This document shows, piece by piece, positions 1-8,180 of a stretch of DNA of 25,421 bases. The notes below the pieces were generated by a model that searched no databases, was not told the origin of the DNA, and worked only from the letters and a program-made list of their open reading frames with translations. A program made the position numbers and the translations under genes. Every line of letters starts with the position of its first letter. The stretch's first letter is position 1. The stretch is from Bacteroidales bacterium UBA2714 (lineage in GTDB: Bacteria > Bacteroidota > Bacteroidia > Bacteroidales > P3): positions 8,870 to 34,290 of the forward strand of contig DEKU01000039.1 in NCBI GenBank assembly GCA_002354035.1, given 5' to 3'.

Positions 1-22
1 CTACCTGCTGAGCTACTTAGTC
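1..22 (-). tRNA. tRNA gene, 5' fragment cut by the window edge
   Basis: Read leftward, the sequence gives a 7-nt acceptor strand (GACTAAG), then TA and a D-arm of the usual form GCTCAGCAGGTAG. The gene runs off the window before the anticodon, so the amino acid cannot be told. A well-formed Bacteroidota promoter lies just upstream (positions 73-41), which supports a real gene. Confidence 0.75.
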
Positions 23-40
23 GCCTCAAATTTGAGTTTG

Positions 41-73
41 CAAAAGTACAACTTTTTTCTCTTTCAGCAAAAA
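41..73 (-). promoter_or_regulatory. Promoter of the leftward tRNA gene
   Basis: On the minus strand, TTTTTG (73-68) is followed after 19 nt by TACTTTTG (48-41). This matches the Bacteroidota -33/-7 consensus TTTG-N19-21-TAnnTTTG. It would start transcription a few bases before the tRNA. Confidence 0.75.
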
Positions 74-161
74 GTTTTTGCTTTCAAAAATCTCATTGTA
101 ATCACAATGTACTGCAATACAGAAGAATAAAAGGTAGAATATTTTTTTTAAGAATTAAATA

Positions 162-193
162 TTTGGCCAATCAACAAATAATTCGTAACTTTG
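162..193 (+). promoter_or_regulatory. Promoter of the 217-1274 gene pair
   Basis: TTTG (162-165), a 20-nt spacer and TAACTTTG (186-193) match the Bacteroidota promoter consensus. The element lies inside a longer open frame that begins with TTG at 163, so that upstream extension is not coding. The ATG at 217 is the likely start, with a leader of about 17 nt. Confidence 0.75.
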
Positions 194-216
194 TTTTCTC
201 AAATTACCGCAAAAAA

Positions 217-627
217 ATGAACTCAGAGATTAAAATAAAGCAAGGTTACGGGGATATAAAATTTGATATGCCCATAGAAGAGGTGGTGGCTGTATTAGGC
301 GAGCCCAATGGGGTGGAGACTATAGAAAATGCCGCTGACGAAACTACTACTGTACTTCGATATGAAGATACGTTGACACTCTTTTTCGAGGGGGACTGCC
401 CTACCCTATCGTGTATTGATATAGCAGATGAGGAGGCAACGCTGTTCGGCCAAAAGATATTTGAGATGGGCGAAAAGGAGATTGTGAAGCTAATGGTTGA
501 TAACCAATATTTTGAACAGGATGTGGACAATGAGGAATGGGGAGAGCGGCGCGTGACATTTGGTGAGGGGAACATTGATTTCTATTTCGAGGATGACGAA
601 TTGCTGTCCGCTATCATAGGAAAATAA
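217..627 (+). CDS. Conserved hypothetical protein, possibly BamE/BLIP-like fold
   Basis: The product is 136 aa from the ATG at 217. An 18-codon upstream extension from TTG is rejected because it covers the promoter. The protein is acidic and soluble, with no signal peptide or membrane segment. Near the N-terminus it reads IKFDMPIEEVVAVLGEPNG, which resembles the 'G-M-T-x-x-E-V-x-x-x-L-G-x-P' opening of BamE/SmpA-like domains, and short beta strands follow (LRYEDTLTLFF, NIDFYFEDDELLSAI). That similarity is by eye only. The wbqC-like gene starts 5 bp downstream, so the two are probably co-transcribed. I do not recognise a defined function; a small immunity- or SMI1-like protein would be an alternative. 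Confidence 0.8.
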   Translation: MNSEIKIKQGYGDIKFDMPIEEVVAVLGEPNGVETIENAADETTTVLRYEDTLTLFFEGDCPTLSCIDIADEEATLFGQKIFEMGEKEIVKLMVDNQYFEQDVDNEEWGERRVTFGEGNIDFYFEDDELLSAIIGK

Positions 628-632
628 ACTAT

Positions 633-1274
633 ATGACATCAGCAGCGCCTCTGCTTTCGACTGCTTATCTGCCATCGATCCATTATATGTCGTGTCTTGC
701 GGCACATGAGAGGGTGGTGATAGAGCAGCATGAGACTTTTCCGAAACAGACTTTCCGCAACAGGGCCGAAATAGCAACCGGCAATGGGGTGTTGATGTTG
801 AATGTGCCTGTTTCGAAACCGGATGGGAACCACACCCGCACGGGTGATATTATAATCAGCTACCACGAACCTTGGAACAAACGGCACTGGAGGGCCATAG
901 AATCGGCCTATAACGCGGCGCCTTACTTTTTATACTATAGGGATGGGCTGGAGAGGATCATCATGACAAGATACGACCGACTGGTTGATTTGAACGATGA
1001 CTTGATGCAGTATTTGCTTTCTAAGCTGAAAATAACGTGCCACACGGAATATAGCCAAGATTACTTGCCCGCGAATGGGGAACCGATGGACTTACGCTAT
1101 TCGCTGTCTTCAAAAAAGAAGAACGACTCGGTGATGGCATCGCTCCCACCCTATAGCCAAGTGTTCGACAGTCGCTATGGGTTTAAGCCTAATCTCAGCG
1201 TGATCGATTTATTGTTTAATTTGGGCCCCGAGGCCCATACTTACTTGTGCGGTTTGACCCAATTGGAAATCTGA
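633..1274 (+). CDS. WbqC-like family protein
   Basis: The product is 213 aa. It opens with LLSTAYLPSIHYMSCLA, like the 'q-Y-x-P-x-i-x-y-f' start of the WbqC family (PF08889), and contains the family's NRAEI, NVPVSKPDGNHTRTGDI and HWRAIESAYNAAPYF(L)YY blocks. Family members are about 200-230 aa, so this one is full length. WbqC proteins occur in O-antigen and amino-sugar clusters and stand alone in many Bacteroidales; their biochemical role is not firmly established. It is cytoplasmic, with no signal peptide. It lies 5 bp after the preceding gene and shares its promoter. No glycan cluster surrounds it here, so a specific pathway cannot be assigned. Confidence 0.85.
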   Translation: MTSAAPLLSTAYLPSIHYMSCLAAHERVVIEQHETFPKQTFRNRAEIATGNGVLMLNVPVSKPDGNHTRTGDIIISYHEPWNKRHWRAIESAYNAAPYFLYYRDGLERIIMTRYDRLVDLNDDLMQYLLSKLKITCHTEYSQDYLPANGEPMDLRYSLSSKKKNDSVMASLPPYSQVFDSRYGFKPNLSVIDLLFNLGPEAHTYLCGLTQLEI

Positions 1275-1588
1275 AACTGTCTGGTTTCAAGTTAAGCCTG
1301 AGGACCAAAAAGAGTGCCAGCAATCTTGCTTGGAAGGGATGGCAGATTGCGGTCATGTGGGCAATTCTGTTTCGTATCAGTGATAAAACACCTCCGTAGG
1401 CCATAGAGAGAAATAGGCGGCTATGAGGCCACTATTGGGCTTCATTGGAGCACGGCCTGGACGGTAGATTGCAACGGGTGTAAGCAAAAGATGGCAGGTG
1501 CTTTTAGCGGACTCTGGTTTCTCTACCGAAAGGCATAAAACGCATGGAACATGATGTTTAAACTGTCGGTTTCTCGTGAAACGAGACG
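1275..1588. other. Intergenic region between convergent wbqC-like gene and mnmG
   Basis: There are 314 bp with no credible gene. It contains an imperfect hairpin (GGCCATAG at 1399-1406 against CTATGAGGCC at 1421-1430). Next to the mnmG stop is a short palindromic element (GTTTC-TCGT-GAAAC, 1569-1582, overlapping a 6-bp stem at 1572-1586). The latter resembles a degenerate parS (13 of 16 bases at 1568-1583) or a weak terminator without a T-run. No RNA gene was recognised. Confidence 0.5.
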
Positions 1589-3472
1589 CTAATTAGCATG
1601 TTGAAGATAGATTAGAAGAACCGATATATCGGCGGGGGAAACGCCACTGATGCGGGAAGCTTGACCGAGGGTGTGGGGTTGTTGCTTGCTTAGTTTTTCG
1701 CGGGCTTCATAGGAGAGCGATGTGATGGAGAAGTAATCGAAGTTGGCCGGCAATAGGATGTCTTCGAATTTTAAGATTCGGTCGGCTACGTCTTTTTCTT
1801 TTTCTATATAACGCTGGTACTTGAGAAATATCTCAGCATCGTTTGCAACCATCTCTTTTAAATATGTGGGGATGGCATCAACAACTGCTTTTAGATGGGG
1901 GGAGATGGTCAAAAGGTTGTCGAGTGTAATTTCAGGGCGTAAAAGCAGATTGACGAGTTTTACCCGCTGTTGAATGGACGGGGTGTTCAGTGATTCCAAA
2001 AGGGCGTTGGCTTCGCTGGGTAAAACTGGCGTGTCTTGTATTTCTCGCACCAGCTGGGCTGAGTACTGGGACTTCTCCCCTACCCTCTTCATCCTCTCAT
2101 CAGAGGCCAGCCCTATGGCATGTGAGAGCGGCGTGAGACGAATGTCAGCATTGTCCTGCCGGAGCAAAATTCTATATTCGGCCCGTGATGTAAACATTCT
2201 ATAGGGCTCGTCGACCCCTTTAGTAATCAGGTCGTCGATAAGCACGCCTATATATGCTTGCGTTCGATTAAGGATAAAGGGGCTCTTTCCTTTGAGTTTT
2301 AACGCCGCATTGATACCAGCCATCAAACCTTGACATGCAGCCTCTTCATATCCGGTAGTTCCGTTGATTTGGCCGGCGAAATAGAGATTATCGATTTGCT
2401 TGGTTTCAAGTGTGTATTTGAGCTGCATCGGCGGAAAAAAATCGTACTCTATGGCATAGCCGGGTTTGATGATTTGAGCGTGTTCAAAGCCCTGTATGGA
2501 GTGGAGCGCCTGCAACTGCACATCGAGCGGAAGAGAGGAGGAGAAACCATTAAGATAGTATGAATTTGTATTCCACCCCTCGGGTTCGACAAAGAGTTGG
2601 TGTTTGTCTTTACCGGCAAATCTGACTATCTTGTCTTCGATGGAGGGACAATAGCGAGGTCCATGGCCTTGGATAATCCCAGTATAAAGAGGAGAGCGGT
2701 CGAAACCAGTTCGAAGGATCTGATGTGTATGCTCGTTAGTGTATGCGAGATAACAGCTGCGCTGGGACTCCAAGCGTTTGCCTTCAAGAAAAGAAAAAGA
2801 CTGGGGATGGTCGTCGCCTGGTTGAACTGTCAGTTTTTCGAAATTGATGGTCCTACCATCTATACGCACTGGGGTACCGGTCTTGAGCCTCTCGACAGAA
2901 AAACCATAATCGCGGAGAAAATCGGAAAGGCCGACTGAGGACCTCTCCCCTATCCTACCACCATCCCATGAACCCTGACCAATAAAGATACTCCCGTTGA
3001 GAAAGGTTCCATTTGTCAATATTACAGCACGGGCATTAATATCAAGACCCAGCCGGGTCTTAACTCCGCAAACTACTCCTTCCTTAATAAGAAGACCCAC
3101 TACCTCATCTTGCCATATAGAAAGATTGGGGATGTTTTCTAAAACATGTCGCCAATTGAGCGAGAACTGCATTTTGTCGCACTGGGCTCTGGGACTCCAC
3201 ATGGCAGGTCCTTTGGACAGATTGAGCATTCTGAATTGGATCATCGAAGAATCTGTCACGATACCAGAATAGCCCCCTAAAGCATCAATCTCACGGACGA
3301 TTTGCCCTTTGGCCACTCCTCCCATGGCCGGGTTGCATGACATTTGACATATTGTGTCAACATTCATTGTTACCAGCAAAGTCTTAGCACCGAGATTGGC
3401 AGAGGCCGCAGAAGCCTCGGCACCGGCATGGCCACCGCCTACGACCACAATATCAAAAGAGGAGTTTTCCAT
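1589..3472 (-). CDS. mnmG: tRNA uridine-5-carboxymethylaminomethyl modification enzyme MnmG (GidA)
   Basis: The product is 627 aa, the usual MnmG length. The N-terminus carries the FAD dinucleotide-binding loop (VVVGGGHAGAE, G12-G17), followed by the family block CNPAMGGVAKGQIVREIDALGG, the YFAGQINGTTGYEEAA segment and the C-terminal helical region (KYQRYIEKEKD; ISGVSPADISVL). With MnmE it installs the cmnm5 group on wobble U34 of certain tRNAs, using FAD and methylene-tetrahydrofolate. It starts at the ATG at 3472. It lies 68 bp downstream of ybeY and is probably the last gene of the leftward run from DUF4175. In many bacteria gidA lies near the origin and parS; here parS is 11.5 kb away. 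Confidence 0.97.
   Translation of the reverse strand: MENSSFDIVVVGGGHAGAEASAASANLGAKTLLVTMNVDTICQMSCNPAMGGVAKGQIVREIDALGGYSGIVTDSSMIQFRMLNLSKGPAMWSPRAQCDKMQFSLNWRHVLENIPNLSIWQDEVVGLLIKEGVVCGVKTRLGLDINARAVILTNGTFLNGSIFIGQGSWDGGRIGERSSVGLSDFLRDYGFSVERLKTGTPVRIDGRTINFEKLTVQPGDDHPQSFSFLEGKRLESQRSCYLAYTNEHTHQILRTGFDRSPLYTGIIQGHGPRYCPSIEDKIVRFAGKDKHQLFVEPEGWNTNSYYLNGFSSSLPLDVQLQALHSIQGFEHAQIIKPGYAIEYDFFPPMQLKYTLETKQIDNLYFAGQINGTTGYEEAACQGLMAGINAALKLKGKSPFILNRTQAYIGVLIDDLITKGVDEPYRMFTSRAEYRILLRQDNADIRLTPLSHAIGLASDERMKRVGEKSQYSAQLVREIQDTPVLPSEANALLESLNTPSIQQRVKLVNLLLRPEITLDNLLTISPHLKAVVDAIPTYLKEMVANDAEIFLKYQRYIEKEKDVADRILKFEDILLPANFDYFSITSLSYEAREKLSKQQPHTLGQASRISGVSPADISVLLIYLQHAN
2074..2085 (-). repeat. 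GGGTAGGGGAGA 12-mer, copy 1 (exact, minus strand)
   Basis: It lies inside mnmG and is read in the frame encoding R-V-G-E-K. It is one of six copies in the window. Confidence 0.6.
2944..2955 (-). repeat. GGGTAGGGGAGA 12-mer, copy 2 (one mismatch)
   Basis: It reads GGATAGGGGAGA on the minus strand inside mnmG, encoding R-I-G-E-R in the same frame as copy 1. Confidence 0.4.
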
Positions 3473-3540
3473 TTATATATATATATTTAATATGAGAGAG
3501 GATAAAGACTGCAGGTTATGTTTCGCAAGGAACCAACCCG

Positions 3541-3966
3541 TTAAACTATTGTATCCCATAGAGCTAATGCGTCGTCTTCACGTTTTCTCATTTGCAAAGC
3601 TTCTGAATCTGTCTTGTCCCCCTGACCTAATAAATGGAGGATACCATGTATGATTACCCTTCTAAGTTCATAACTGAAGGGGACAGCGAAAGTGGAGGCA
3701 TTCTCTTTTACACGATCTATGCTAATCATAATATCTCCCGATATAATGTCACCCTCGACATAATCAAACGTAATAATATCAGTATAGGTGTCATGATTTA
3801 GGAATGACTGGTTATTGTGCAAAATGTATTCATCGTTGCAAAATAAATAAGATATCACTCCGACTTCCTTATGGTGATTATGGATGACTAAAGAAATCCA
3901 TTGTTTTATTTTTGCTTCATCTTCCAACAGGAAGTCTACATCATGTAAATAAAAAGAAATTGCCAT
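3541..3966 (-). CDS. ybeY: Endoribonuclease YbeY (16S rRNA maturation)
   Basis: The product is 141 aa, matching the family. Conserved blocks are FLNHDTYTDIITFDY (residues 55-69), GDIMISIDRV, and the zinc-site helix HGILHLLGQGDK (H107, H111). In proteobacterial YbeY the third zinc ligand is a His right after the Asp (HGxLHLxGYDH). Here the equivalent stretch reads GDK, as I recall for other Bacteroidota homologues, so it is probably a lineage trait rather than inactivation. The enzyme processes the 3' end of 16S rRNA and takes part in ribosome quality control. It sits between the ATPase-like gene and mnmG on the same strand; the 194-bp gap upstream shows no clear promoter. Confidence 0.93.
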   Translation of the reverse strand: MAISFYLHDVDFLLEDEAKIKQWISLVIHNHHKEVGVISYLFCNDEYILHNNQSFLNHDTYTDIITFDYVEGDIISGDIMISIDRVKENASTFAVPFSYELRRVIIHGILHLLGQGDKTDSEALQMRKREDDALALWDTIV

Positions 3967-4160
3967 CTGAGAGATAATAAAAGTGTTGTAACTATTTTTT
4001 AGAGCCGAACAACTGTTTAGTGAGAAAGGGGAATAAATGTCAGTTTATCAAAACGTTATTCCATTATCGTATCAATTATTGCCTTATTTCCTTGGCTTAA
4101 ATGAATCGGTACTGATAAGTTGGCCTAAGCGAGGAAATCTCGTAAACTTAAAAAAGGCAT

Positions 4161-4616
4161 TTATACTTGGACAAGGGACATTTTATTATCAAAAGATGCT
4201 ATGACCTGTTTACGCCTCTTGGATTCGACCATTGGTATGCCTCGGAGATAAAAGAGAAACTGGATAGTCTTTCCTTCATCGTGAATGGAAACTTCATCAG
4301 CCAAAAGATGTGCTAAAGAAAAAGAGTCTGAAAATAGGGTAGGGGAGGGCTCGGAATCGATGGAGCATGTATTTAAAAGATCGTATCCACTTGTGATATT
4401 AAAAAAAAGCCCTTTACGACATAATCCACTACTAATTGTAAGAGTATCATCTTGCTTAAATTTTAAATCAGCAAGTAAGGTTTGTACCATTTGCATAACG
4501 GGAACTGAAATGGTTGCATGATAATTATCAAGATGATTTTCATAGCACAAAGCGGCAATGAAATCTTCGACATGATTCAATGCCAAACCATCATTCTGAA
4601 TAACAATCTTTTCCAT
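4161..4616 (-). CDS. Degenerate anti-sigma-type (HATPase_c_2-like) protein
   Basis: The product is 151 aa. The N-terminus (KIVIQNDGLALNHVEDFIAALCYENHLDNYHATISVPV) aligns by eye with the RsbW-like ATP-binding proteins that Bacteroidota carry next to ybeY. The late block (LAHLLADEVSIHDEGKTIQFLFYLR) matches their C-terminal strands. The expected ATP-site motifs are missing. The N-box 'E-x-x-x-N-x-x-x-H' is replaced by MQMVQTLLADLK, the G1 box 'D-x-G-x-G' by TSGYDLLN, and the 'GRG-i-x-l' lid by DSFSLAHLL. It may be a non-catalytic partner-switch protein or a decaying gene; the frame is intact. A -7 element lies upstream (4649-4642), and DUF4175 ends 52 bp upstream. Family assignment is moderately sure; function is unknown. 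Confidence 0.7.
   Translation of the reverse strand: MEKIVIQNDGLALNHVEDFIAALCYENHLDNYHATISVPVMQMVQTLLADLKFKQDDTLTISSGLCRKGLFFNITSGYDLLNTCSIDSEPSPTLFSDSFSLAHLLADEVSIHDEGKTIQFLFYLRGIPMVESKRRKQVIASFDNKMSLVQV
4337..4348 (+). repeat. GGGTAGGGGAGA 12-mer, copy 3 (one mismatch)
   Basis: It reads GGGTAGGGGAGG, antisense to the ATPase-like gene, where its complement encodes S-P-T-L. Confidence 0.4.
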
Positions 4617-4641
4617 CTATAATACGTATGATAACACCTTG

Positions 4642-4649
4642 CAAAGATA
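4642..4649 (-). promoter_or_regulatory. -7 promoter element before the ATPase-like gene
   Basis: TATCTTTG on the minus strand lies in the longer string GTATCTTTGCAAG, which recurs before the DUF4175 gene. No -33 TTTG is seen at the right spacing. It may give the ATPase-like gene, ybeY and mnmG a promoter of their own. Confidence 0.5.
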
Positions 4650-4668
4650 CGAAAAAAACTTAATATGT

Positions 4669-7600
4669 TTATAGGCTATAAAAATAGTCCTGCACTTTGT
4701 TCCTATAATAGGGAGAAAGCGAGGGTGGTATTGTTCGGAATAAATCGCTATTTTCTTTTTGAAAACGCTTATACTTATCTATCTCATCTTGTGAAGGGTT
4801 GTGGGGCATATCTTTGCCTTCCTTGCTTTCGCGACGCTCTTCTTTTTCGCGCTGCATCTCTGCTTTCTCATGTTCCAACAAACGAGTAAGTATCTGCTGT
4901 TGCCTATTGATAGTTTGCTGAGATATTACCCGATTAACAAGATCTGTTTCAGTCTGTTCCATCTGTTTTAAAAGTCTATCTATCTCTCTGGACAGTTTTG
5001 CATCACCAGCAGCGCCTTGTTTAAGCTCCTGACCATATTGTTGCATCATTCGGCGAATCATTTCTTGTTGAGCCGCCATACGTGCAAACTCTTCACTCAT
5101 TTGCATGCTTGACCGATCCCCAATCTTTTTCCTTCCATTACTTTTATCTTTTCCCTGCTTATCGAGCTGTTTCTTGAGAGCTTCCATCTGCTTATTCAAC
5201 TCTTGTTGCAGTTGTTTTATCGACTTTGCAGATGGTTTCCCCTTCCCAGGATTGCTGCAATTACCTTTCATTTTCATACCCGGGTTTTTACAGCTACCAT
5301 TATTTTTCTTCTGTTGATTCTGACGCATCTGGTTCTGCATCTGATCAAGAGACTCTGCCATGACTAAAGCAAGATTATTAAAGGAAGTCATAGCATATTG
5401 CATTGATTGTGAAGACTGGACATTTTTATAAGATCCATAGAAAGTCTGATTCATGTCCAGCAGACCAGACAACGAGCGTGACAGATTATGATTGATTTCA
5501 CTAATCCCTTTATTCAGAACTTTGGCAACTGCCACTTGACGTTTCGCAATAGCTCGGAGAGAGTCCTCAACACTCTTAAAATCATCTTTGATTCTGTTTT
5601 GGGATGTGATGATACCCTGGTATTTAGGGTCTTGTATATAAACCGAATTAACCTGTTGGATTAAAGACTCCTGATTAAATGACAAGCGCACCAGATTCTT
5701 CAAAAGCTTACGTATGGACTCCGAATCTTCAGCCAAGTCCTGCTGTTCGATATCCTGAGCGGCGGATGCCAACTGTTCTGACAATTCATCTAACTGATCA
5801 GCTGCATCTTTCTGCTGTTTTGACGCCTCTTTATTGTTCCCTTTATTTAGATTATCTTCGGCTCCTTGTTGATTCTGTTTGATATTATTCAACTGTTTAT
5901 CATCAACTTTAAAATCAAGCTTTTCCTCAAGGTTTTTGTATCGAGATTGAATGTCTTTTATATCCTGTTTCAACTGATCAAATTGACGGGATAATTTCTG
6001 TTGTGCTTCAACTGCTTTTTCCTTATCCTCTTTCTTTTTAGATTGGCTATTTTGTTCGGACAATTCGCGCTGCTTTTGAGCAAGCTCCTCTGTTTTTCTT
6101 ATAGCGTCTTCTACATCTTTCTCCAGCTCAAGGCGCTTCATCAATTCAATGTTTTGATCTAATTGTTTTTCAAGACTTTCATTATCAGTTTTAATCTTTT
6201 CAAGTTGCTCTTGGACTTTTTTCTTATCCACCTCATTCATCAATTTTTCCATCTCCTCAATCATTTCCTTCATCTCATCATTCAAGACTTCATTTAGCAA
6301 CCTATCCAGTTCACGCTGTTTTTCCAACAAATGCTCACTTTGATCCTTGTACCTTTGTTCAAGTTGCTTATTCTCGCGCAGCTGCTTCTGCATCTGCTGC
6401 ATCATCTGCTTTATGCTTTCTTGCTTTTTTACAAGCTCTTGAAAATCTTTCTTATCCTGCCAGTCCAACTCTTTTTTATCGACCAATTTACGCATGAGAT
6501 TATTAATATCTTCCTGCATTTGTCTGAGTTCGGAAATGGACTTCTGCATATTATGCTGTGCCTCAGTGGAGTTATAATCAATCATGTTCTCCAATTCCTT
6601 TTCGGTAGGAATAGACACTTCAAATCGTTGGGAAGTAGCTGATTTGGGGCCATGGATCGCATCGTTATCCCATATTTCGAAATAATAAACCAGCTTTTCA
6701 CCGGGCTGTAAATTCAATTCAGACAAATCGGCCGTATAATAAAAATCCTGAACAGGTTCTTTCAAGATGCCTATCTCAGTTGTCGTTGTCGACTTGATAG
6801 ATGTATCTTGTTCATTGGTTTTTATTGTATTAAACACCAATTTGGTGAATCCATAATCGTCCTTGATTCGTCCTTGGAAAAAGAATCTATCATCAATCAT
6901 TGAATCACGTGTCTCCACAACTGATATGACAGGATGCCCATCACTGATTGTTGATACTGAATATTTTAAAGAGTCCGAGTGAGCTTTGAAACCACTGACA
7001 CCGAAAAAGCTATAACTAAACGAGCGCATAGCCCTGTGGGAGATGGTAGACCTATTGTTGGCGGCAGGGATAATAGAACTGACTGCATTGTCAAGTTCAA
7101 AATAAAGGGTATCAATATTTTGAGTATTGAGAATCCACTTCACAACACTACCTTCAGGCACTACCAAATCGCCTTCATTTGCAAAAGTTTCCGAAGGTTT
7201 TTGGATATAAGAAGGATAAGTGACAACTGCCTGAAAGTCGACAATAGACGGCTTTGGCTTTACCAGCAACTCATAATCAGTAGAACGAACATCGGCTCCT
7301 TGTAAATAGAAAGAGCACGTGCGCTGTAATGATTTGAAAATGTATGAGTACTGACTTTTATTCACCTGGCGCATCTTAAACCGATTACCGTCAATAACAA
7401 TGAAAGCCTCCGAAGGTACAGAAGAACCCTGGACTGAAACCATCAACTCAAAGTCTTCATATTGTACAGCTTGAAGTTGAGGATTCTCAATCTTAAAAAA
7501 GAAAGGTGCTGGTCTTTCGAAATAGGTATTATAGTGGGTAATACGATGCGAAGAGGAGAGAAGTAGGGTAGGGGAGACCACCAGAAGTATCAATATGACA

Positions 7601-8079
7601 AGCGTTGGCACCAAAGCAAACTTCACATACTTCCGGTTCGACTTCAAGTTCACGGCATTATGAAAAGGGATAGGACTGAGCTGAGCGGTTTTTTGGGCGA
7701 TGGCAGATGCCAATAAACTATCTTCACCTGCCTTCTCAAGAGCTTGTAGTTGCAACAGATTTAATAACTTGTCTTTTATTTCGGGGAAATGGTCTCCGAC
7801 AATCTTCGCAGCATCTTCATACGACATAACCTTCCCCAGCCTAAACATCTTAGCCAAAGGAACAACCACATAGTATCCCAATACAACAATAGCTGCAACT
7901 AAATAAGACCAAAAAAGGATAGCTCTCACTACACTGCCAAAGTACCCAAAATATTCAAGCAATGAAACCAAAATAAACAATGACAAGAGCAGCGTGAGGG
8001 AATACAATAATCCTTTTATCATCCTGTTTTTATAATACTTACGGATGAAGCTATTTAGATTATCAATTATTGATCCCAT
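4669..8079 (-). CDS. DUF4175 family protein, membrane-anchored coiled-coil
   Basis: The product is 1136 aa from the ATG at 8079. Two hydrophobic helices lie near residues 22-43 and 50-74, and a third near 152-175 (FALVPTLVILILLVV), so the protein is anchored in the inner membrane. A beta-rich region follows to about residue 490, containing a tyrosine-rich DLSELNLQPGEKLVYYFEIWDND segment. From about residue 495 to 790, and again from about 915 to the end, it is made of Gln/Lys/Glu-rich heptads predicted to form long coiled coils. The order and size fit the DUF4175 family of Bacteroidota, whose function is not known. It heads the leftward block with the ATPase-like gene, ybeY and mnmG and has its own promoter, divergent from the dehydrogenase gene. 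The low GC of this stretch contrasts with the right end of the window. Confidence 0.9.
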   Translation of the reverse strand: MGSIIDNLNSFIRKYYKNRMIKGLLYSLTLLLSLFILVSLLEYFGYFGSVVRAILFWSYLVAAIVVLGYYVVVPLAKMFRLGKVMSYEDAAKIVGDHFPEIKDKLLNLLQLQALEKAGEDSLLASAIAQKTAQLSPIPFHNAVNLKSNRKYVKFALVPTLVILILLVVSPTLLLSSSHRITHYNTYFERPAPFFFKIENPQLQAVQYEDFELMVSVQGSSVPSEAFIVIDGNRFKMRQVNKSQYSYIFKSLQRTCSFYLQGADVRSTDYELLVKPKPSIVDFQAVVTYPSYIQKPSETFANEGDLVVPEGSVVKWILNTQNIDTLYFELDNAVSSIIPAANNRSTISHRAMRSFSYSFFGVSGFKAHSDSLKYSVSTISDGHPVISVVETRDSMIDDRFFFQGRIKDDYGFTKLVFNTIKTNEQDTSIKSTTTTEIGILKEPVQDFYYTADLSELNLQPGEKLVYYFEIWDNDAIHGPKSATSQRFEVSIPTEKELENMIDYNSTEAQHNMQKSISELRQMQEDINNLMRKLVDKKELDWQDKKDFQELVKKQESIKQMMQQMQKQLRENKQLEQRYKDQSEHLLEKQRELDRLLNEVLNDEMKEMIEEMEKLMNEVDKKKVQEQLEKIKTDNESLEKQLDQNIELMKRLELEKDVEDAIRKTEELAQKQRELSEQNSQSKKKEDKEKAVEAQQKLSRQFDQLKQDIKDIQSRYKNLEEKLDFKVDDKQLNNIKQNQQGAEDNLNKGNNKEASKQQKDAADQLDELSEQLASAAQDIEQQDLAEDSESIRKLLKNLVRLSFNQESLIQQVNSVYIQDPKYQGIITSQNRIKDDFKSVEDSLRAIAKRQVAVAKVLNKGISEINHNLSRSLSGLLDMNQTFYGSYKNVQSSQSMQYAMTSFNNLALVMAESLDQMQNQMRQNQQKKNNGSCKNPGMKMKGNCSNPGKGKPSAKSIKQLQQELNKQMEALKKQLDKQGKDKSNGRKKIGDRSSMQMSEEFARMAAQQEMIRRMMQQYGQELKQGAAGDAKLSREIDRLLKQMEQTETDLVNRVISQQTINRQQQILTRLLEHEKAEMQREKEERRESKEGKDMPHNPSQDEIDKYKRFQKENSDLFRTIPPSLSPYYRNKVQDYFYSL
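7566..7577 (+). repeat. GGGTAGGGGAGA 12-mer, copy 4 (exact)
   Basis: It lies antisense within DUF4175; the complement encodes S-P-T-L at the end of the third hydrophobic helix. Confidence 0.6.
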
Positions 8080-8105
8080 ATTTCACACAGAATAAAAATA
8101 ACTTG

Positions 8106-8138
8106 CAAAGATACAAAAAAAAAATTGTATATCGCCAA
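8106..8138 (-). promoter_or_regulatory. Promoter of the DUF4175 block
   Basis: On the minus strand, TTGG (8138-8135) is followed after about 21 nt by TATCTTTG (8113-8106). The DUF4175 ATG is about 27 nt further on. The element is divergent from the dehydrogenase promoter at 8154-8161. Confidence 0.6.
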
Positions 8139-8153
8139 TTCAATAAAAAATCG

Positions 8154-8161
8154 TACTTTTG
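8154..8161 (+). promoter_or_regulatory. -7 promoter element of the dehydrogenase gene
   Basis: TACTTTTG matches TAnnTTTG and lies 19 nt before the ATG at 8181. A TTG at 8125-8127 is 26 nt upstream, a long spacer, so only the -7 element is firm. It lies inside a longer open frame from 8070, which argues for the ATG at 8181. Confidence 0.55.
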
Positions 8162-8180
8162 CACATCAATAACAATTATC

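Noticed and set aside
1399..1430. Hairpin in the mnmG/wbqC gap as a possible small RNA or terminator
   Set aside because: The stem has a two-base bulge and a long loop, and no T-run or promoter box goes with it.
3473..3485. AT dinucleotide run before mnmG as a regulatory element
   Set aside because: It is a short simple repeat with no matching promoter boxes; nothing specific can be said.
4038..4205. Rightward 55-codon open frame from an ATG at 4038
   Set aside because: It overlaps the 3' end of the ATPase-like gene in antisense, has no promoter box and no recognisable motif.
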